Assembly: GCF_009469595.2 (NCBI RefSeq)
Contig: NZ_SSXV01000004.1
Span: forward strand, 62,001 to 126,000
Length of the DNA: 64,000 nucleotides
From: Thauera sp. 2A1
GTDB taxonomy: Bacteria; Pseudomonadota; Gammaproteobacteria; Burkholderiales; Rhodocyclaceae
Reading direction: 5' to 3'
The notes under the pieces are model-generated. The model saw nothing but the letters and a program-made list of their open reading frames with translations. It ran no database searches and was not told where the DNA came from. Within the stretch, counting starts at the first letter, position 1, and every line of letters starts with the position of its first letter. Made by a program: the position numbers and the translations under genes. Of the stretch, positions 54,979 through 63,808 are shown in pieces.

Positions 54979-56832
54979 ATGGCACTCTCAGACCTGGCCG
55001 TTCGACAGGCCAAGGCAACTGGCAAGGCATACACCCTCCCTGACTTGGATGGCCTCTCCCTGGCCGTCACGGCTGCAGGGGGCAGGACTTGGCACTTCCG
55101 CTACTACTGGGCGGGCAAGCAGAAGCGGATGTCGCTCGGCACCTACCCGGAGGTGACGCTTCGCGAGGCCCGCAGCCTGCGCGACGAAGCGCGCGCCCTG
55201 CTGGCCAAAGGCACCAATCCTCGCGTTCACCGCAAGCAGAAGCGCACCGCTGTCCGGCTCGCCGACGAAAACACCTTCGAGGCGGTGTATCGCAAGTGGC
55301 TCAAGCATCGCGGGCTCAGCCTCAAGGAAGGCCGGCAGACGACCCTCTCGATACTTCCGCGCATCTTCGACAAGGATGTGCTGCCCGCCTTGGGCAAGCG
55401 GTCGGTCTATGAGATCAAGCGTCCCGACCTCTTGGAGGTGATCGCCAAGATCGAGAAGCGCAGGGCGCTCTCCGTCGCCGAGAAAGTCAGGACGTGGTTC
55501 AACCAACTGTTCCGCTACGCGCTGGTGATCGTGCCGGGCCTGGAGCAGAACCCTGCCTCCGATCTCGATGTGGTGGCGCTGCCGCTGCCACCCGTCAACC
55601 ACAACCCGTTCCTGCGCATGGCCGAGCTGCCGAAGCTGTTGCAGCGGCTGCGCAGCTATCGCGGCAGGCGGCAGACCCAGCTCGGGCTGCGGCTATTGCT
55701 GCTGACCGGCGTGCGAACCGGAGAGCTGCGACAGGCGACGCCGGATCAATTCGATCTGGACCGTGGGTTGTGGATCATCCCGCCCGACGTCGTGAAGCAA
55801 CTCCAGTTGGATATGCGCAAGAAGCGGCAGCAGGCGAAGGACATCCCGCCCTACATCGTGCCGCTGTCGATTCAGGCCATGGAGATCGTCCGGCACCTGC
55901 TGGATGAGTTCAAGCCGGCCCAGCGCCACCTGTTCCGGCACGACAGCGACTTGAAGAAGCGCATCAGCGAGAACACGCTCAATGGTGCGCTCAAGCGCAT
56001 GGGCTATCAGGAACGCCTGACCGGACACGGCATCCGCGGCACGATGTCCACTGCGCTCAACGAGATCGGCTACCCGAAGGTCTGGGTGGATGCACAGCTC
56101 TCGCATGTCGATCCCAACAAGGTCAGCGCGACCTACAACCATGCCGAGTACGTGGAGCAGCGTCGCCGCATGATGCAGGACTGGGCCGATCGGCTCGACC
56201 TCTTCGAGCAGAACCAGGTCGAGGCGGCCAGCATGCCGCTCACCGTGCATCTGGAAGGCGTACCCGCGTTCCCGAATGAGCAAACCGCAAGCGCACCTTC
56301 CACGCCGGTTGCCGCTTCGCCAATCCTGCTGGTGACGAAGCCGGGTGACGCCATGCCGTTGGTTTCTGCCGCCACACATCGGCTGCCGGCGGTTCCGCCC
56401 CCTCGATCGGCCGCGCCGCTGGTGCCTTCGGACATTCAGCGCGAGAGGATGGAACTGTTCGATGTCTTCGAAGCGCCGCACAACCTTCCCGTCGCGGCGT
56501 TTGCCAAGATGGCGGGCAAGTCCCGCAGGTGGATCAGCTACGAGATCAAGGCGGGCAACTTGCTGGCGTTGAACGTGGGCAACCGCGGCCAGCGCGTGCC
56601 GGACTGGCACCTCGACCCACTCAAGCACGAGCTGATCCAGTCCGTCCTCAAGCTGACCAGGGGTGCGGACCCTTGGCAGCTCTACCATGCACTGCTGCAA
56701 CCGCGCTCGATGCTGCGGGGGCGTTCGGCACTGGAGGGCGTGACGGCCAGCAATCTCGACAAGCTCGTCATGGCAGTGAGCACAGCCGTGAAGGAAAGCG
56801 AATGGACCCCGCTGCGAGTCGGAGTCGCCTAG
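54979..56832 (+). CDS. int: Tyrosine recombinase of the IntB13/P4 type with a C-terminal extension
   Basis: A 617-residue integrase. The N-terminal DUF4102 arm-binding domain (about 1-85; GLSLAVTAAGGRTWHFRYY, RMSLGTYPEVTLREA) is followed by a core-binding and catalytic domain (about 100-400) with R246 (TGVRTGEL), H350 and R353 (HGIRG), H376 (LSHVDPN) and nucleophile Y386 (TYNHAEY). A further 200 residues hold an HTH-like segment and an MbcA/ParS-like stretch (DPWQLYHALLQPRSMLRGRS). Size fits the long integrases of clc-type ICEs, which insert into tRNA-Gly. ATG 54979 has AGGAG seven bases upstream; ATG 54961 has none. Confidence 0.93.
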   Translation: MALSDLAVRQAKATGKAYTLPDLDGLSLAVTAAGGRTWHFRYYWAGKQKRMSLGTYPEVTLREARSLRDEARALLAKGTNPRVHRKQKRTAVRLADENTFEAVYRKWLKHRGLSLKEGRQTTLSILPRIFDKDVLPALGKRSVYEIKRPDLLEVIAKIEKRRALSVAEKVRTWFNQLFRYALVIVPGLEQNPASDLDVVALPLPPVNHNPFLRMAELPKLLQRLRSYRGRRQTQLGLRLLLLTGVRTGELRQATPDQFDLDRGLWIIPPDVVKQLQLDMRKKRQQAKDIPPYIVPLSIQAMEIVRHLLDEFKPAQRHLFRHDSDLKKRISENTLNGALKRMGYQERLTGHGIRGTMSTALNEIGYPKVWVDAQLSHVDPNKVSATYNHAEYVEQRRRMMQDWADRLDLFEQNQVEAASMPLTVHLEGVPAFPNEQTASAPSTPVAASPILLVTKPGDAMPLVSAATHRLPAVPPPRSAAPLVPSDIQRERMELFDVFEAPHNLPVAAFAKMAGKSRRWISYEIKAGNLLALNVGNRGQRVPDWHLDPLKHELIQSVLKLTRGADPWQLYHALLQPRSMLRGRSALEGVTASNLDKLVMAVSTAVKESEWTPLRVGVA

Positions 56833-56879
56833 CAGCAGGAATGCGGGATCGTGGCGGAACCGCGATCCCCGCGCGTCTG

Positions 56880-57539
56880 TCAGGACACCAAGCGCGCGCG
56901 GCGGGCGAATCTTGCCTGGGTGTCCGACAAGGAAGCATCGCGGCGGAGCAGGTAAGCCATCACGATCGTTGGTGCGCCGGCCAGCGGCCGCACGGCGACG
57001 CCTCGGCGTAGGTAGCTCGCCAGTCTCGCGGCAGGCGCAATGGCGATCCCGTACCCGGCGGCAACCAACGTCATCGCCACATCGAATGTCTCCACCGCTT
57101 GCTCTCGCTCCTGCAGCGCGTTCTCGAACACACGCTGCACGGTCATGCGCCATGGTTCATCGGCCGTGGACTGCGAGCAGATCAAGGGCTGCTTGAGCAC
57201 TTCACCGCACGGCACTTCACGGTAGGCCAGCAGGTGGGAGCGCTTGGCCACGGCGACCGCCAGCGTGTCATGCCACAGCGGTTCGCATACCCAGCCAGGC
57301 CACTGCCGGGAAACCGCAGACAAGGCGAAGTCGAAGCCGTCGTCCGGCAGCTCCGCGCCTCGACCGGGATCTGTCCAGCCGGCCAGGACGGCATGAGTCT
57401 CCGGCTCTTCGGCACGCTGCAGGGCGAGCACGTCGGCGAGCTGGGGAGGCACCCATTCGCCGAGGACGGCCATGCGAATTTCGGCGGTGATGTCACTCGA
57501 TTCCACGTCCAGCTCCCCCAGGCGGTGAACTCGTGGCAA
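56880..57539 (-). CDS. LysR-type effector-binding domain protein lacking the HTH
   Basis: A 219-residue product that is only the C-terminal part of a LysR regulator (LADVLALQRAEEPETHAVLA, FDVAMTLVAAGYGIAIAPAA, YLRRGVAVRPLAGAP). There is no N-terminal helix-turn-helix: an in-frame TAA lies about 24 bases upstream of the TTG start at 57539. Either it is a decayed LysR or a stand-alone ligand-binding protein. Its position, divergent from the XRE regulator, is in the regulatory zone of the ICE. The TTG start is weakly supported. Confidence 0.65.
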   Translation of the reverse strand: MPRVHRLGELDVESSDITAEIRMAVLGEWVPPQLADVLALQRAEEPETHAVLAGWTDPGRGAELPDDGFDFALSAVSRQWPGWVCEPLWHDTLAVAVAKRSHLLAYREVPCGEVLKQPLICSQSTADEPWRMTVQRVFENALQEREQAVETFDVAMTLVAAGYGIAIAPAARLASYLRRGVAVRPLAGAPTIVMAYLLRRDASLSDTQARFARRARLVS

Positions 57540-57611
57540 CTGATCTCGAAGCCGTTGGATGAGTTAAGTTTAACGTGGTTTAAATCGTGACCGTGTTCGA
57601 CGCTCTTGGCA

Positions 57612-57911
57612 ATGCCAAAGCGTTCGATCCAAAGGGGCCGCCCCACCGGCACCACTACCTACGAAGCGGAACCAGCCATCGCGTTTGGGGCTGCCGTGCG
57701 GGAAGAAAGAACCAACCAGGGCATCGCTCAGGAAACGCTGGCCCACATGGCCGGCATCGAACGGTCGCACATGGGCAAGATCGAGCGCGGCGAGCATGTC
57801 CCCACGCTCCCTCTCATCCTCAAGATTGCCCGTGCGCTGAAATGCAGTTCCGCCCACTTGATGACTCTGACCGAAGCCAAGCTGGCAGAGTCGGCCCCAT
57901 CCGCGGATTGA
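57612..57911 (+). CDS. XRE-family transcriptional regulator
   Basis: A 99-residue Cro/CI-type regulator with HTH_3 at about residues 28-85 (FGAAVREERTNQGIAQETLA, HMAGIERSHMGKIERGEHVP, TLPLILKIARALKC). It is probably a repressor of ICE genes. The divergent region before it (57560-57590) contains TTAAGTTTAACGTGG and TTTAAA, AT-rich repeats that may serve as operators. ATG 57612 is preferred; TTG 57606 is possible. Confidence 0.88.
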   Translation: MPKRSIQRGRPTGTTTYEAEPAIAFGAAVREERTNQGIAQETLAHMAGIERSHMGKIERGEHVPTLPLILKIARALKCSSAHLMTLTEAKLAESAPSAD

Positions 57912-57937
57912 AGCCGGCCCGCACAGCGGCCGCATGC

Positions 57938-59782
57938 CTACGCCTGATCGTCGTCCTTGCCCCCAAGGGCTGAATCTTCGCGCTTTGCGGCCTCGTTGAC
58001 GAGCCGCAGGTATGGGTTGTCTGGCGGCGTCTCCTGGAACAGCGCATCCGGGCTGGCGAGCAGGTAGCCGTGCAGCCGGCGCGACTTGCGCGGCCCCGTG
58101 ACTTCGCAGGTCCAGATGTTCAGCCCGCTCGGCTGCTTGCGGTGCTGTCCCAGCTTCTCGAAGCGTTTCTGCACCCACTGCCACCCCTCCAGCTTCTCCT
58201 GCTTGGCTAGCGCGGCGACTTGAAGGTACTCCTGCGCGTAGCGCTGGAACACGCCGGGGCTGACGAGATAGGTCGTACCGGCGACGGTATGCACCAGGGC
58301 CTTGGCGTCGTTGATGATGAGCTTGCGCGTCTGGACGCTCTGACGCAGCCAGGCCATGAAGTGCGCCCCGGAGGGCTCCGTGCGATCCTGGGAAGGCGCG
58401 AGGCTCATCTGCGGCGGGGGCACGGTCGAAGGGGCCGGCTCGGGCTCGGCAACAGGGGAACTCGGGATCTCCGGTGCCGTGGGTGGAGCGGAGTCGCCCA
58501 GCAGGTCGAGCAGCGCGGCCACGCCGGTGTCCATGGCTGCGGATGCGATCGGCGCCGTGCTCGCGGATGCAGCCTCGATGCCTTCCGCGCGCGGCCCATC
58601 GGCCACCGCCGGCGGCGTCGGCTCCGCCTGTTCCTCTTCGATCTGCACACGGCCTGCGAACGGCGCCGGCCGGTCGGCCGCATCCCAGATCATCGCCGGC
58701 GAGAGTTTCAGGAAGGTGAAGGCGTGCGACCAGCCGGCGTCGCTGGTGACAGTAGCCTTCCAGATCGCCTTGCCATCCGGCGTTGGTTGCACGATGCCGT
58801 GATCCTGCAGCACGTTGAACACCGCCGTATTGCTCGCCGGAATGCCGTCGATGCCTTGCGACAGCAGATGTGCGCGCAGCTTGTCGGAGACGGTCTTGCT
58901 CACCAGCCACAAGGCGTCCTGGGTCAGCCAACCGTCCGCCGGGCCGGCCTGGTTCAGCTTGAACGCTTCCTTGAGCAGGTAGCGCAAGCCGTCGAGCAAT
59001 TTGCGTTGCAGCGCATGCTTGGGCGCCACCAGCGCCTTGCTGGGATCGCCGCCGAGTTCCTGGGCGACCGATGCCTGGTCAGCCTGCACGACCAGCTCGC
59101 CGAGCGTGCCGGCGTGCTCGTACTGGCCGGCCAGCACGTACAGCAGCGCGGCCCAGAGGTCGGGATAGCCGCTGAGCCAGTCGAAGATGTCCCGATCGAG
59201 AAGGCGCACGTAGAGCAGCCCGGTGGCGGCGCTGTGCAGGCGGTACTCGCGCTCCTTTCGGTAACGGAAGCGGTAGGGCTTTCGCAGTGGGCCGTGCCAG
59301 GGATGCCAGACGCTGCCGTCGGCATGCTCGACGTGCAGATCGACCGCAATCTTGCCGATGTCGTGCAGCAGGGCCGCGTAGGCCGTGCCTGCAGTCCAGG
59401 CTTCGGCCTGGGCCGCCTGTGCCTCCGGCGTGACGCCCGCAGGCAGCAGGTATGACTGCCGCAGTTTCAGCGCATAGGCGACGATCTCCAGGCCGTGGTC
59501 CAGCATGCCGCCCGGATAGGCGTGGTGGTGGTTCTCGGAGGCCGGGAACTGCTGGACCAACTCGGCGTAGCGCTCCAGTGGGGCGAGGTAGAGCGTGGCG
59601 AACTGCCGGCGCGAGAGCGATGTGCGCTGCCAGATGTGTTCCAGCAGTTTCTGCCGACGCGGCGTGGCCAGCAGCGATGCGGCCGACTCCGGCCGCATCG
59701 ACCCTTTCGGAGTTTCGATGGCGGAGGTGGGCGGTGTGCCGGCGGCGGGTGGCACCCTTTTGCGCTGGAACAGCGAGAGCAT
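57938..59782 (-). CDS. traI: MobH-family conjugative relaxase (TraI_2 type)
   Basis: A 614-residue relaxase. The N-terminal TraI_2/HD-like domain has the metal-binding histidines ENHHHAYPGGMLDHGLE (H85-H87, H96) and LLHDIGK (H140, D141). A Pro/Ala-rich linker (about 375-470) leads to a C-terminal DUF1528-type domain (SGAHFMAWLRQSVQTRKLII, VHTVAGTTYLVSPGVFQRYA, LHGYLLASPDALF). It nicks oriT and pilots the DNA strand during transfer of the ICE. It is encoded toward the integrase, as in clc/PFGI-type elements. Confidence 0.9.
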   Translation of the reverse strand: MLSLFQRKRVPPAAGTPPTSAIETPKGSMRPESAASLLATPRRQKLLEHIWQRTSLSRRQFATLYLAPLERYAELVQQFPASENHHHAYPGGMLDHGLEIVAYALKLRQSYLLPAGVTPEAQAAQAEAWTAGTAYAALLHDIGKIAVDLHVEHADGSVWHPWHGPLRKPYRFRYRKEREYRLHSAATGLLYVRLLDRDIFDWLSGYPDLWAALLYVLAGQYEHAGTLGELVVQADQASVAQELGGDPSKALVAPKHALQRKLLDGLRYLLKEAFKLNQAGPADGWLTQDALWLVSKTVSDKLRAHLLSQGIDGIPASNTAVFNVLQDHGIVQPTPDGKAIWKATVTSDAGWSHAFTFLKLSPAMIWDAADRPAPFAGRVQIEEEQAEPTPPAVADGPRAEGIEAASASTAPIASAAMDTGVAALLDLLGDSAPPTAPEIPSSPVAEPEPAPSTVPPPQMSLAPSQDRTEPSGAHFMAWLRQSVQTRKLIINDAKALVHTVAGTTYLVSPGVFQRYAQEYLQVAALAKQEKLEGWQWVQKRFEKLGQHRKQPSGLNIWTCEVTGPRKSRRLHGYLLASPDALFQETPPDNPYLRLVNEAAKREDSALGGKDDDQA

Positions 59783-59800
59783 GGCGAACCCCGGATGACG

Positions 59801-59912
59801 GGCTGCTCGGGCGCCTTTTGGCCTTTTCAGGATAGGGCCTTTCCCCTTGGCGCCCTTCCTTTGCCCCTTCCCAGCCCTTTGGCCTTTGTCGGAAGCCTTT
59901 GGGTATAGGGCC
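59801..59912. other. Repeat-rich region upstream of the relaxase, candidate oriT
   Basis: On the plus strand this strip is almost all pyrimidine and repeats CCTTT about nine times. GGATAGGGCC (59830-59839) and GGTATAGGGCC (59902-59912) form an imperfect direct repeat. It lies just upstream of the relaxase gene on its transcript side. Repeats next to a relaxase gene are a common oriT setting; no nic site can be named from sequence. Confidence 0.35.
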
Positions 59913-59983
59913 GCTGCTTCGTGGATGCCATGATGAATGCGGCATGGGGCAATCCCGGCAAGTGGGGCGCTGCGGGATGTTCG

Positions 59984-60904
59984 TCAGCTCTGGCCCAAGC
60001 CGGTGTCGAGGGCGGCGGATTGCGCTGCGAAGTCGTCGGGACGGCGCTTGCGGAAGGTTTCGAGATTGGCGAGCTTCCAGCGCAGTGCCGGCAGTTGCGC
60101 GGCGTGCTGGCATTGCACCAGCGACCAGTCCGGTTCTGCGCGCGCCAGCCCGCTCAGAAACTGCTTGTGCGCGGTGCTCAGTCGCTGTGGCAGCTCGCGC
60201 CGCACCCTGGCGCGAGCGTCGAGCAGTGTTTCCAGGGAGCAGCCCACGTCGGTCATGCCGACAAAGGCCCGCTCGTACTCGCCGGCGATGTCCTTGTCGT
60301 TACCGAACAGCACTTCGTGGGGCGGCCGGTTGTGGCCCGCCAGATAGATCACGAAGCACTCGACCATGCCGTCGCTGATGTCGCCCGATTCGTAGAGCTG
60401 CCACACGTCGAACAGGTCGCGGGGGTGCTGCCGATCCAGCGCGGCCACCAGCTTGCTGGCGTACAGCTCGTCCGGTGCCAGAACCGGCAGCTCGAACTCG
60501 ACGCCGAACAGATCGCTGGTCTTTGCGCTCAGCGGCCGCCGCTCGACGGGCAGCACGCTGCCTCGGAACACGACGTTGACCTCGATCTTCACCTGGCTGG
60601 CGTCGTTCTCGACGATCAGCTTGGTGTCCCCCAGGTCCTTGGCGCGAACCAGGCGTGTTTGCACGCCCAGCGGTGCAAGGCGCGCGGCGATGGCGGCCAG
60701 CTCCTGGTTGATGGCTTGCAGCGCTTCGTCGCGCGGCGTCTGCCACGGGAGGTACACCACGTCGATGTCCACCGAAAGGCGCGGCATGTCCCGCACGAAG
60801 AGGTTGATGGCCGTGCCGCCCTTCATGGCGAAGATGTCGTTGGCGAACACGTCGGGCGCGACGGCCAGCAGCAGGCGAACGGTGTCCGCGTAGGTCTTAT
60901 CCAT
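59984..60904 (-). CDS. abiEii: AbiEii-type nucleotidyltransferase toxin
   Basis: A 306-residue protein of the AbiEii/AbiGii family: MKGGTAINLFVRDMPRLSVD then IDVVYLPW carries the GG-S and D-x-D motifs of the nucleotidyltransferase; LAPDELYASKLVAALDRQHP and RDLFDVWQLY complete the fold. AbiEii toxins add nucleotides to tRNA and arrest growth during phage infection. It overlaps its antitoxin gene by eight bases and lies as cargo between the relaxase and TraG genes. Confidence 0.92.
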   Translation of the reverse strand: MDKTYADTVRLLLAVAPDVFANDIFAMKGGTAINLFVRDMPRLSVDIDVVYLPWQTPRDEALQAINQELAAIAARLAPLGVQTRLVRAKDLGDTKLIVENDASQVKIEVNVVFRGSVLPVERRPLSAKTSDLFGVEFELPVLAPDELYASKLVAALDRQHPRDLFDVWQLYESGDISDGMVECFVIYLAGHNRPPHEVLFGNDKDIAGEYERAFVGMTDVGCSLETLLDARARVRRELPQRLSTAHKQFLSGLARAEPDWSLVQCQHAAQLPALRWKLANLETFRKRRPDDFAAQSAALDTGLGQS

Positions 60905-61655
60905 GAGGTCTCAGGCTCAGCAAGGTGCCGTCATCGAGCCGGCTCATCCAGCGCGTGTTGCTGCCGGTGCGAACCGGGTACTGCTCCAGCAGGGCATCGA
61001 CATCCACGAGGCTGGTCTCGCGCGCCCAGGTCAGGAACAGGCGCACGGCCTTCACGCTGGCGCAGCAGGACAGCAGTTGCCCGAGCAAGTCCTTGCGGGG
61101 GGAACGCAGTCCATCGAAGAGGTTGCGGGCCTCTTCGAGGCTCTGCTTGACGCCGGCTTCGTACAGCAGCTCCAGCACGGCACGTTCGGGGGCTGCCACC
61201 CGCAGATCCTCGGGCAGGCCAGGCGGCGTGGTCAGGGTCTTGCCGGCCAGCGCCGTGTCCGGCCAGTCGAACAGGCGGGCGTGGACGTAGCGGGCCGGAA
61301 AGCGCGAAGTGAACCAGACCGGCAACGCAAAGCGACCGTCGCCCCACAGCACCAGCGCCTCCCGGCTGCCCAGGTTGTGCCGCACACCCTGCAGGGCCAG
61401 GGCGCTCTTGCCGCCGACGTGCAGGCCGGGCACGCGCTGTTGCAGGAACTTCAGCGCACCGTAGACCCCGAATTCATCGTTCGGGAAGGCATAGACGCCA
61501 TGGGCCAAGCGCACGAGCCACCCGCCGTCGGCATAGTGGGCGGCGAGCTGGGGCGACACCCCGAACTGGCTCAGGGTGGCAAGGTCGAACGGCGCCCCGC
61601 GGGGGAGTCCCGCCTGCAGCCGCTTGATTACCTGATGCCTAGAATGTCCATCCAT
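60897..61655 (-). CDS. abiEi: AbiEi-type antitoxin/transcriptional repressor
   Basis: A 252-residue AbiEi. It has an N-terminal winged-helix (FDLATLSQFGVSPQLAAHYA, DGGWLVRLAHGVYAFPNDEF) and a C-terminal antitoxin domain (HVGGKSALALQGVRHNLGSR, PERAVLELLYEAG). It represses the operon and counteracts AbiEii. The ATG at 61655 begins with family-typical spacing to the HTH. An upstream in-frame extension would have no SD. It precedes and overlaps the toxin gene, the expected order. Confidence 0.9.
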   Translation of the reverse strand: MDGHSRHQVIKRLQAGLPRGAPFDLATLSQFGVSPQLAAHYADGGWLVRLAHGVYAFPNDEFGVYGALKFLQQRVPGLHVGGKSALALQGVRHNLGSREALVLWGDGRFALPVWFTSRFPARYVHARLFDWPDTALAGKTLTTPPGLPEDLRVAAPERAVLELLYEAGVKQSLEEARNLFDGLRSPRKDLLGQLLSCCASVKAVRLFLTWARETSLVDVDALLEQYPVRTGSNTRWMSRLDDGTLLSLRPHG

Positions 61656-61670
61656 GCTGTAAAAATAGCA
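61655..61670. promoter_or_regulatory. Candidate AbiEi operator
   Basis: TGCTGT-AAAA-ATAGCA is an inverted repeat with one mismatch lying directly before the abiEi start codon. AbiEi repressors bind inverted repeats in this position, so it is a plausible autoregulatory site. Confidence 0.4.
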
Positions 61671-61878
61671 CGGAATCCAATCAGTCACTAGAGCCATTGC
61701 AAGAACGTGCATGGAAAGTAGCATAGAGTTTGAGTTATCGTGCAGAATCTAATCGACCTGCGACCCGAGCCAACCCGACTCTGCTAGCCGCAACCCGCCC
61801 TCCTGATCGCGGTCTATGCTGGAGGGCAGGCCACGACCGGCCACTCCGCGAGGTGAGGCACCACTGAAGCCGAGGCAT

Positions 61879-62253
61879 ATGAGCATGACCACCAACACGC
61901 ACAACGGGCGCTGGAGCCACCGGTTGGGCCGGGGGGCTGGCCGTGCCTGGCGTGGATACCTGCGCCGCGAGCAGCGTGTCGCCGGCTGGCTGGTGACGCG
62001 CGGGGTGCCCGCGAGCGCGGCGACGGCGGTGCTCTGGATCGTGAAGCTGGCCGTGCTTGGTGTGCTGCTCTACTCCGCGTTCTGGCTGGCGCTGCTGCTG
62101 GCCTTTGCAGGGATCGCTGCCTGGATGGTACGCAACGTCGATGCCGACGAAAGCAGTGATGATGACGAGCCTCAATGGCGAAACGGCCTGGACGGATACG
62201 GTCTCTACCGGGGCGAGGTACGCATTGACGGCGGCAGCGCGGACGACGAGTAG
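61879..62253 (+). CDS. DUF3742 family ICE protein
   Basis: A 124-residue protein with the DUF3742 pattern: a basic start (RLGRGAGRAWRGYLRREQRV), AGWLVTRGVPASAATAVLWI leading into a membrane hairpin (VKLAVLGVLLYSAFWLALLL), and an acidic tail (WRNGLDGYGLYRGEVRIDGG). Found in ICEs of the clc/PFGI type, function unknown. It is opposite in direction to the traG gene. ATG 61885 is an alternative start. Confidence 0.85.
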   Translation: MSMTTNTHNGRWSHRLGRGAGRAWRGYLRREQRVAGWLVTRGVPASAATAVLWIVKLAVLGVLLYSAFWLALLLAFAGIAAWMVRNVDADESSDDDEPQWRNGLDGYGLYRGEVRIDGGSADDE

Positions 62254-62269
62254 CTCGCCACTCTCGGCG

Positions 62270-63793
62270 CTACTTCGCCTTCGCTGCTTTGATTGCAAGG
62301 TCAGCGCCTTTGCCTCCCGCAGATTTGGCGCCATCGGTGGCTGCTGAGAGCATCTGCGAAATGTTGCCTACGCGGACACCAACCCACGCGAGCGCAGCTA
62401 CCCAGAAACCCGGTAGCACGATGAACATCATCGCCATGACGAAGTTAAGGAGCATGTCGCCAAAGGCGTTGTTCAAACCGATCAACGGATCGAAGTTCGT
62501 GTGCGGCCTGTCCGCGCCAAACCCCCAGCCGTAGAGCGCGTCCAGGATCGTGCTGTCGATCCAGCGCGCGAGCTGGAACCAGAAGTCCACGAAGAACAGC
62601 GCGAACTGGACGCAGCTCACCGTCACCACCGTCTTCAGGTCGTAGGTGCCGATCAGCAGCACCAGCGGGATGCAGATGACGAGCGCCATCTTGAGCATCG
62701 TCAGCACCATCGGCAGCGCCTGGCGCACCACGTCCATCGCGGGAAAGAAGGCCAGCGAGCCGACGGTCAACCCCAGGTCGCTTGCGCCGCGCGTGACAAC
62801 GTTCGGCAGCGTCTTGTCGATCTGGCCACCGTAGTCGGTGTAGACGGCGCCCTGGTTCATCTTCTGCTGTCGCGGTGAGACCACGGCGCGGATCACCGAG
62901 TCATTGACCTCGCTCTGCGACAGGAAGCCCACCCAGCGCCCGATGCGGGTCAGCAGGTCCGGGTCGACCTGTGCCAGCAGCCGGCTGCGCAGTCCCTGGC
63001 CGCCATCGGCCCACCACTGCCGGCAGGACGGATAGCCGCCGCCGCTGTCCACCTGTGCCAACCCTGCATCGCGGGTCGCGTCGTAGGGCCAGGCCGTGCG
63101 TGGGGTCTTGGCGCGATAGGTGTCATAGAAGCCGGGCGTGTCGAGGAAGTAACTCGACCCGATCCAGGTGACGTCGTTCATTTGCTCGTCGGAGAGCGTC
63201 GGCCGGTTCATGAACAGCTTGGCGCGCGACGGCCCGTAGCAGTCGTGCGTGAAGTCGGCGACCTCCTGTGCCAGCACCGGATCGTCGATGCGCGTGGCAT
63301 CCACATCCATGCGAATCTGACGCAGGTCCGTGCCGCAGGGAATCGCCGCCACCGCGGAGCCCGTCACGGCTTTCGACAGCGCGTGCATGAAGAACCACCA
63401 CACCGGCACCAGCGCGCTCTGGTCGTTGAGCGCCGTGTAGACGTTGGACCAGCCCGTGTCGTTGGGCAGCGGGACACTGACCTGGCATTGCGCGGAGCGC
63501 GTGGTGTCGAACCTGATCGTGGCGAGATCCACCGGGATGAACGGGATGCCGGCGAACATGATGACCACGATCGCCACCCACACCCGGTTCTCGATGCGCA
63601 TCGACGACAGCACGCCCTTGTTGCCCTCGTCCGCACCTTCGCTGCGGGCCTTGAGCCATTCCTGGATCACGATGGCCACGAACGGCAGCGCGAACACGCC
63701 GCTGGCCACGAGGATGCTCCAGATGCCGTTGTTGACCACCCAAGCCACCAGGGTCAGGTAATACTCCAAGTAGTCCGTGGTGTAGAGCGTCAT
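62270..63793 (-). CDS. traG: TraG N-terminal-domain ICE conjugation protein
   Basis: A 507-residue membrane protein of the ICE TraG-N family. Helices are near the N-terminus (LVAWVVNNGIWSILVASGVF, VWVAIVVIMFAGIPFIPVDL), about residues 100-125, and a C-terminal group (LTMLKMALVICIPLVLLIGT, VSCVQFALFFVDFWFQLARW, MLLNFVMAMMFIVLPGFWVA). It belongs to the mating-pair apparatus at the inner membrane. Its ATG is 15 bases after the stop of the partial gene to the right, so they share an operon. Confidence 0.88.
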   Translation of the reverse strand: MTLYTTDYLEYYLTLVAWVVNNGIWSILVASGVFALPFVAIVIQEWLKARSEGADEGNKGVLSSMRIENRVWVAIVVIMFAGIPFIPVDLATIRFDTTRSAQCQVSVPLPNDTGWSNVYTALNDQSALVPVWWFFMHALSKAVTGSAVAAIPCGTDLRQIRMDVDATRIDDPVLAQEVADFTHDCYGPSRAKLFMNRPTLSDEQMNDVTWIGSSYFLDTPGFYDTYRAKTPRTAWPYDATRDAGLAQVDSGGGYPSCRQWWADGGQGLRSRLLAQVDPDLLTRIGRWVGFLSQSEVNDSVIRAVVSPRQQKMNQGAVYTDYGGQIDKTLPNVVTRGASDLGLTVGSLAFFPAMDVVRQALPMVLTMLKMALVICIPLVLLIGTYDLKTVVTVSCVQFALFFVDFWFQLARWIDSTILDALYGWGFGADRPHTNFDPLIGLNNAFGDMLLNFVMAMMFIVLPGFWVAALAWVGVRVGNISQMLSAATDGAKSAGGKGADLAIKAAKAK

Positions 63794-63808
63794 GCCTGCC
63801 TCCCGGTC

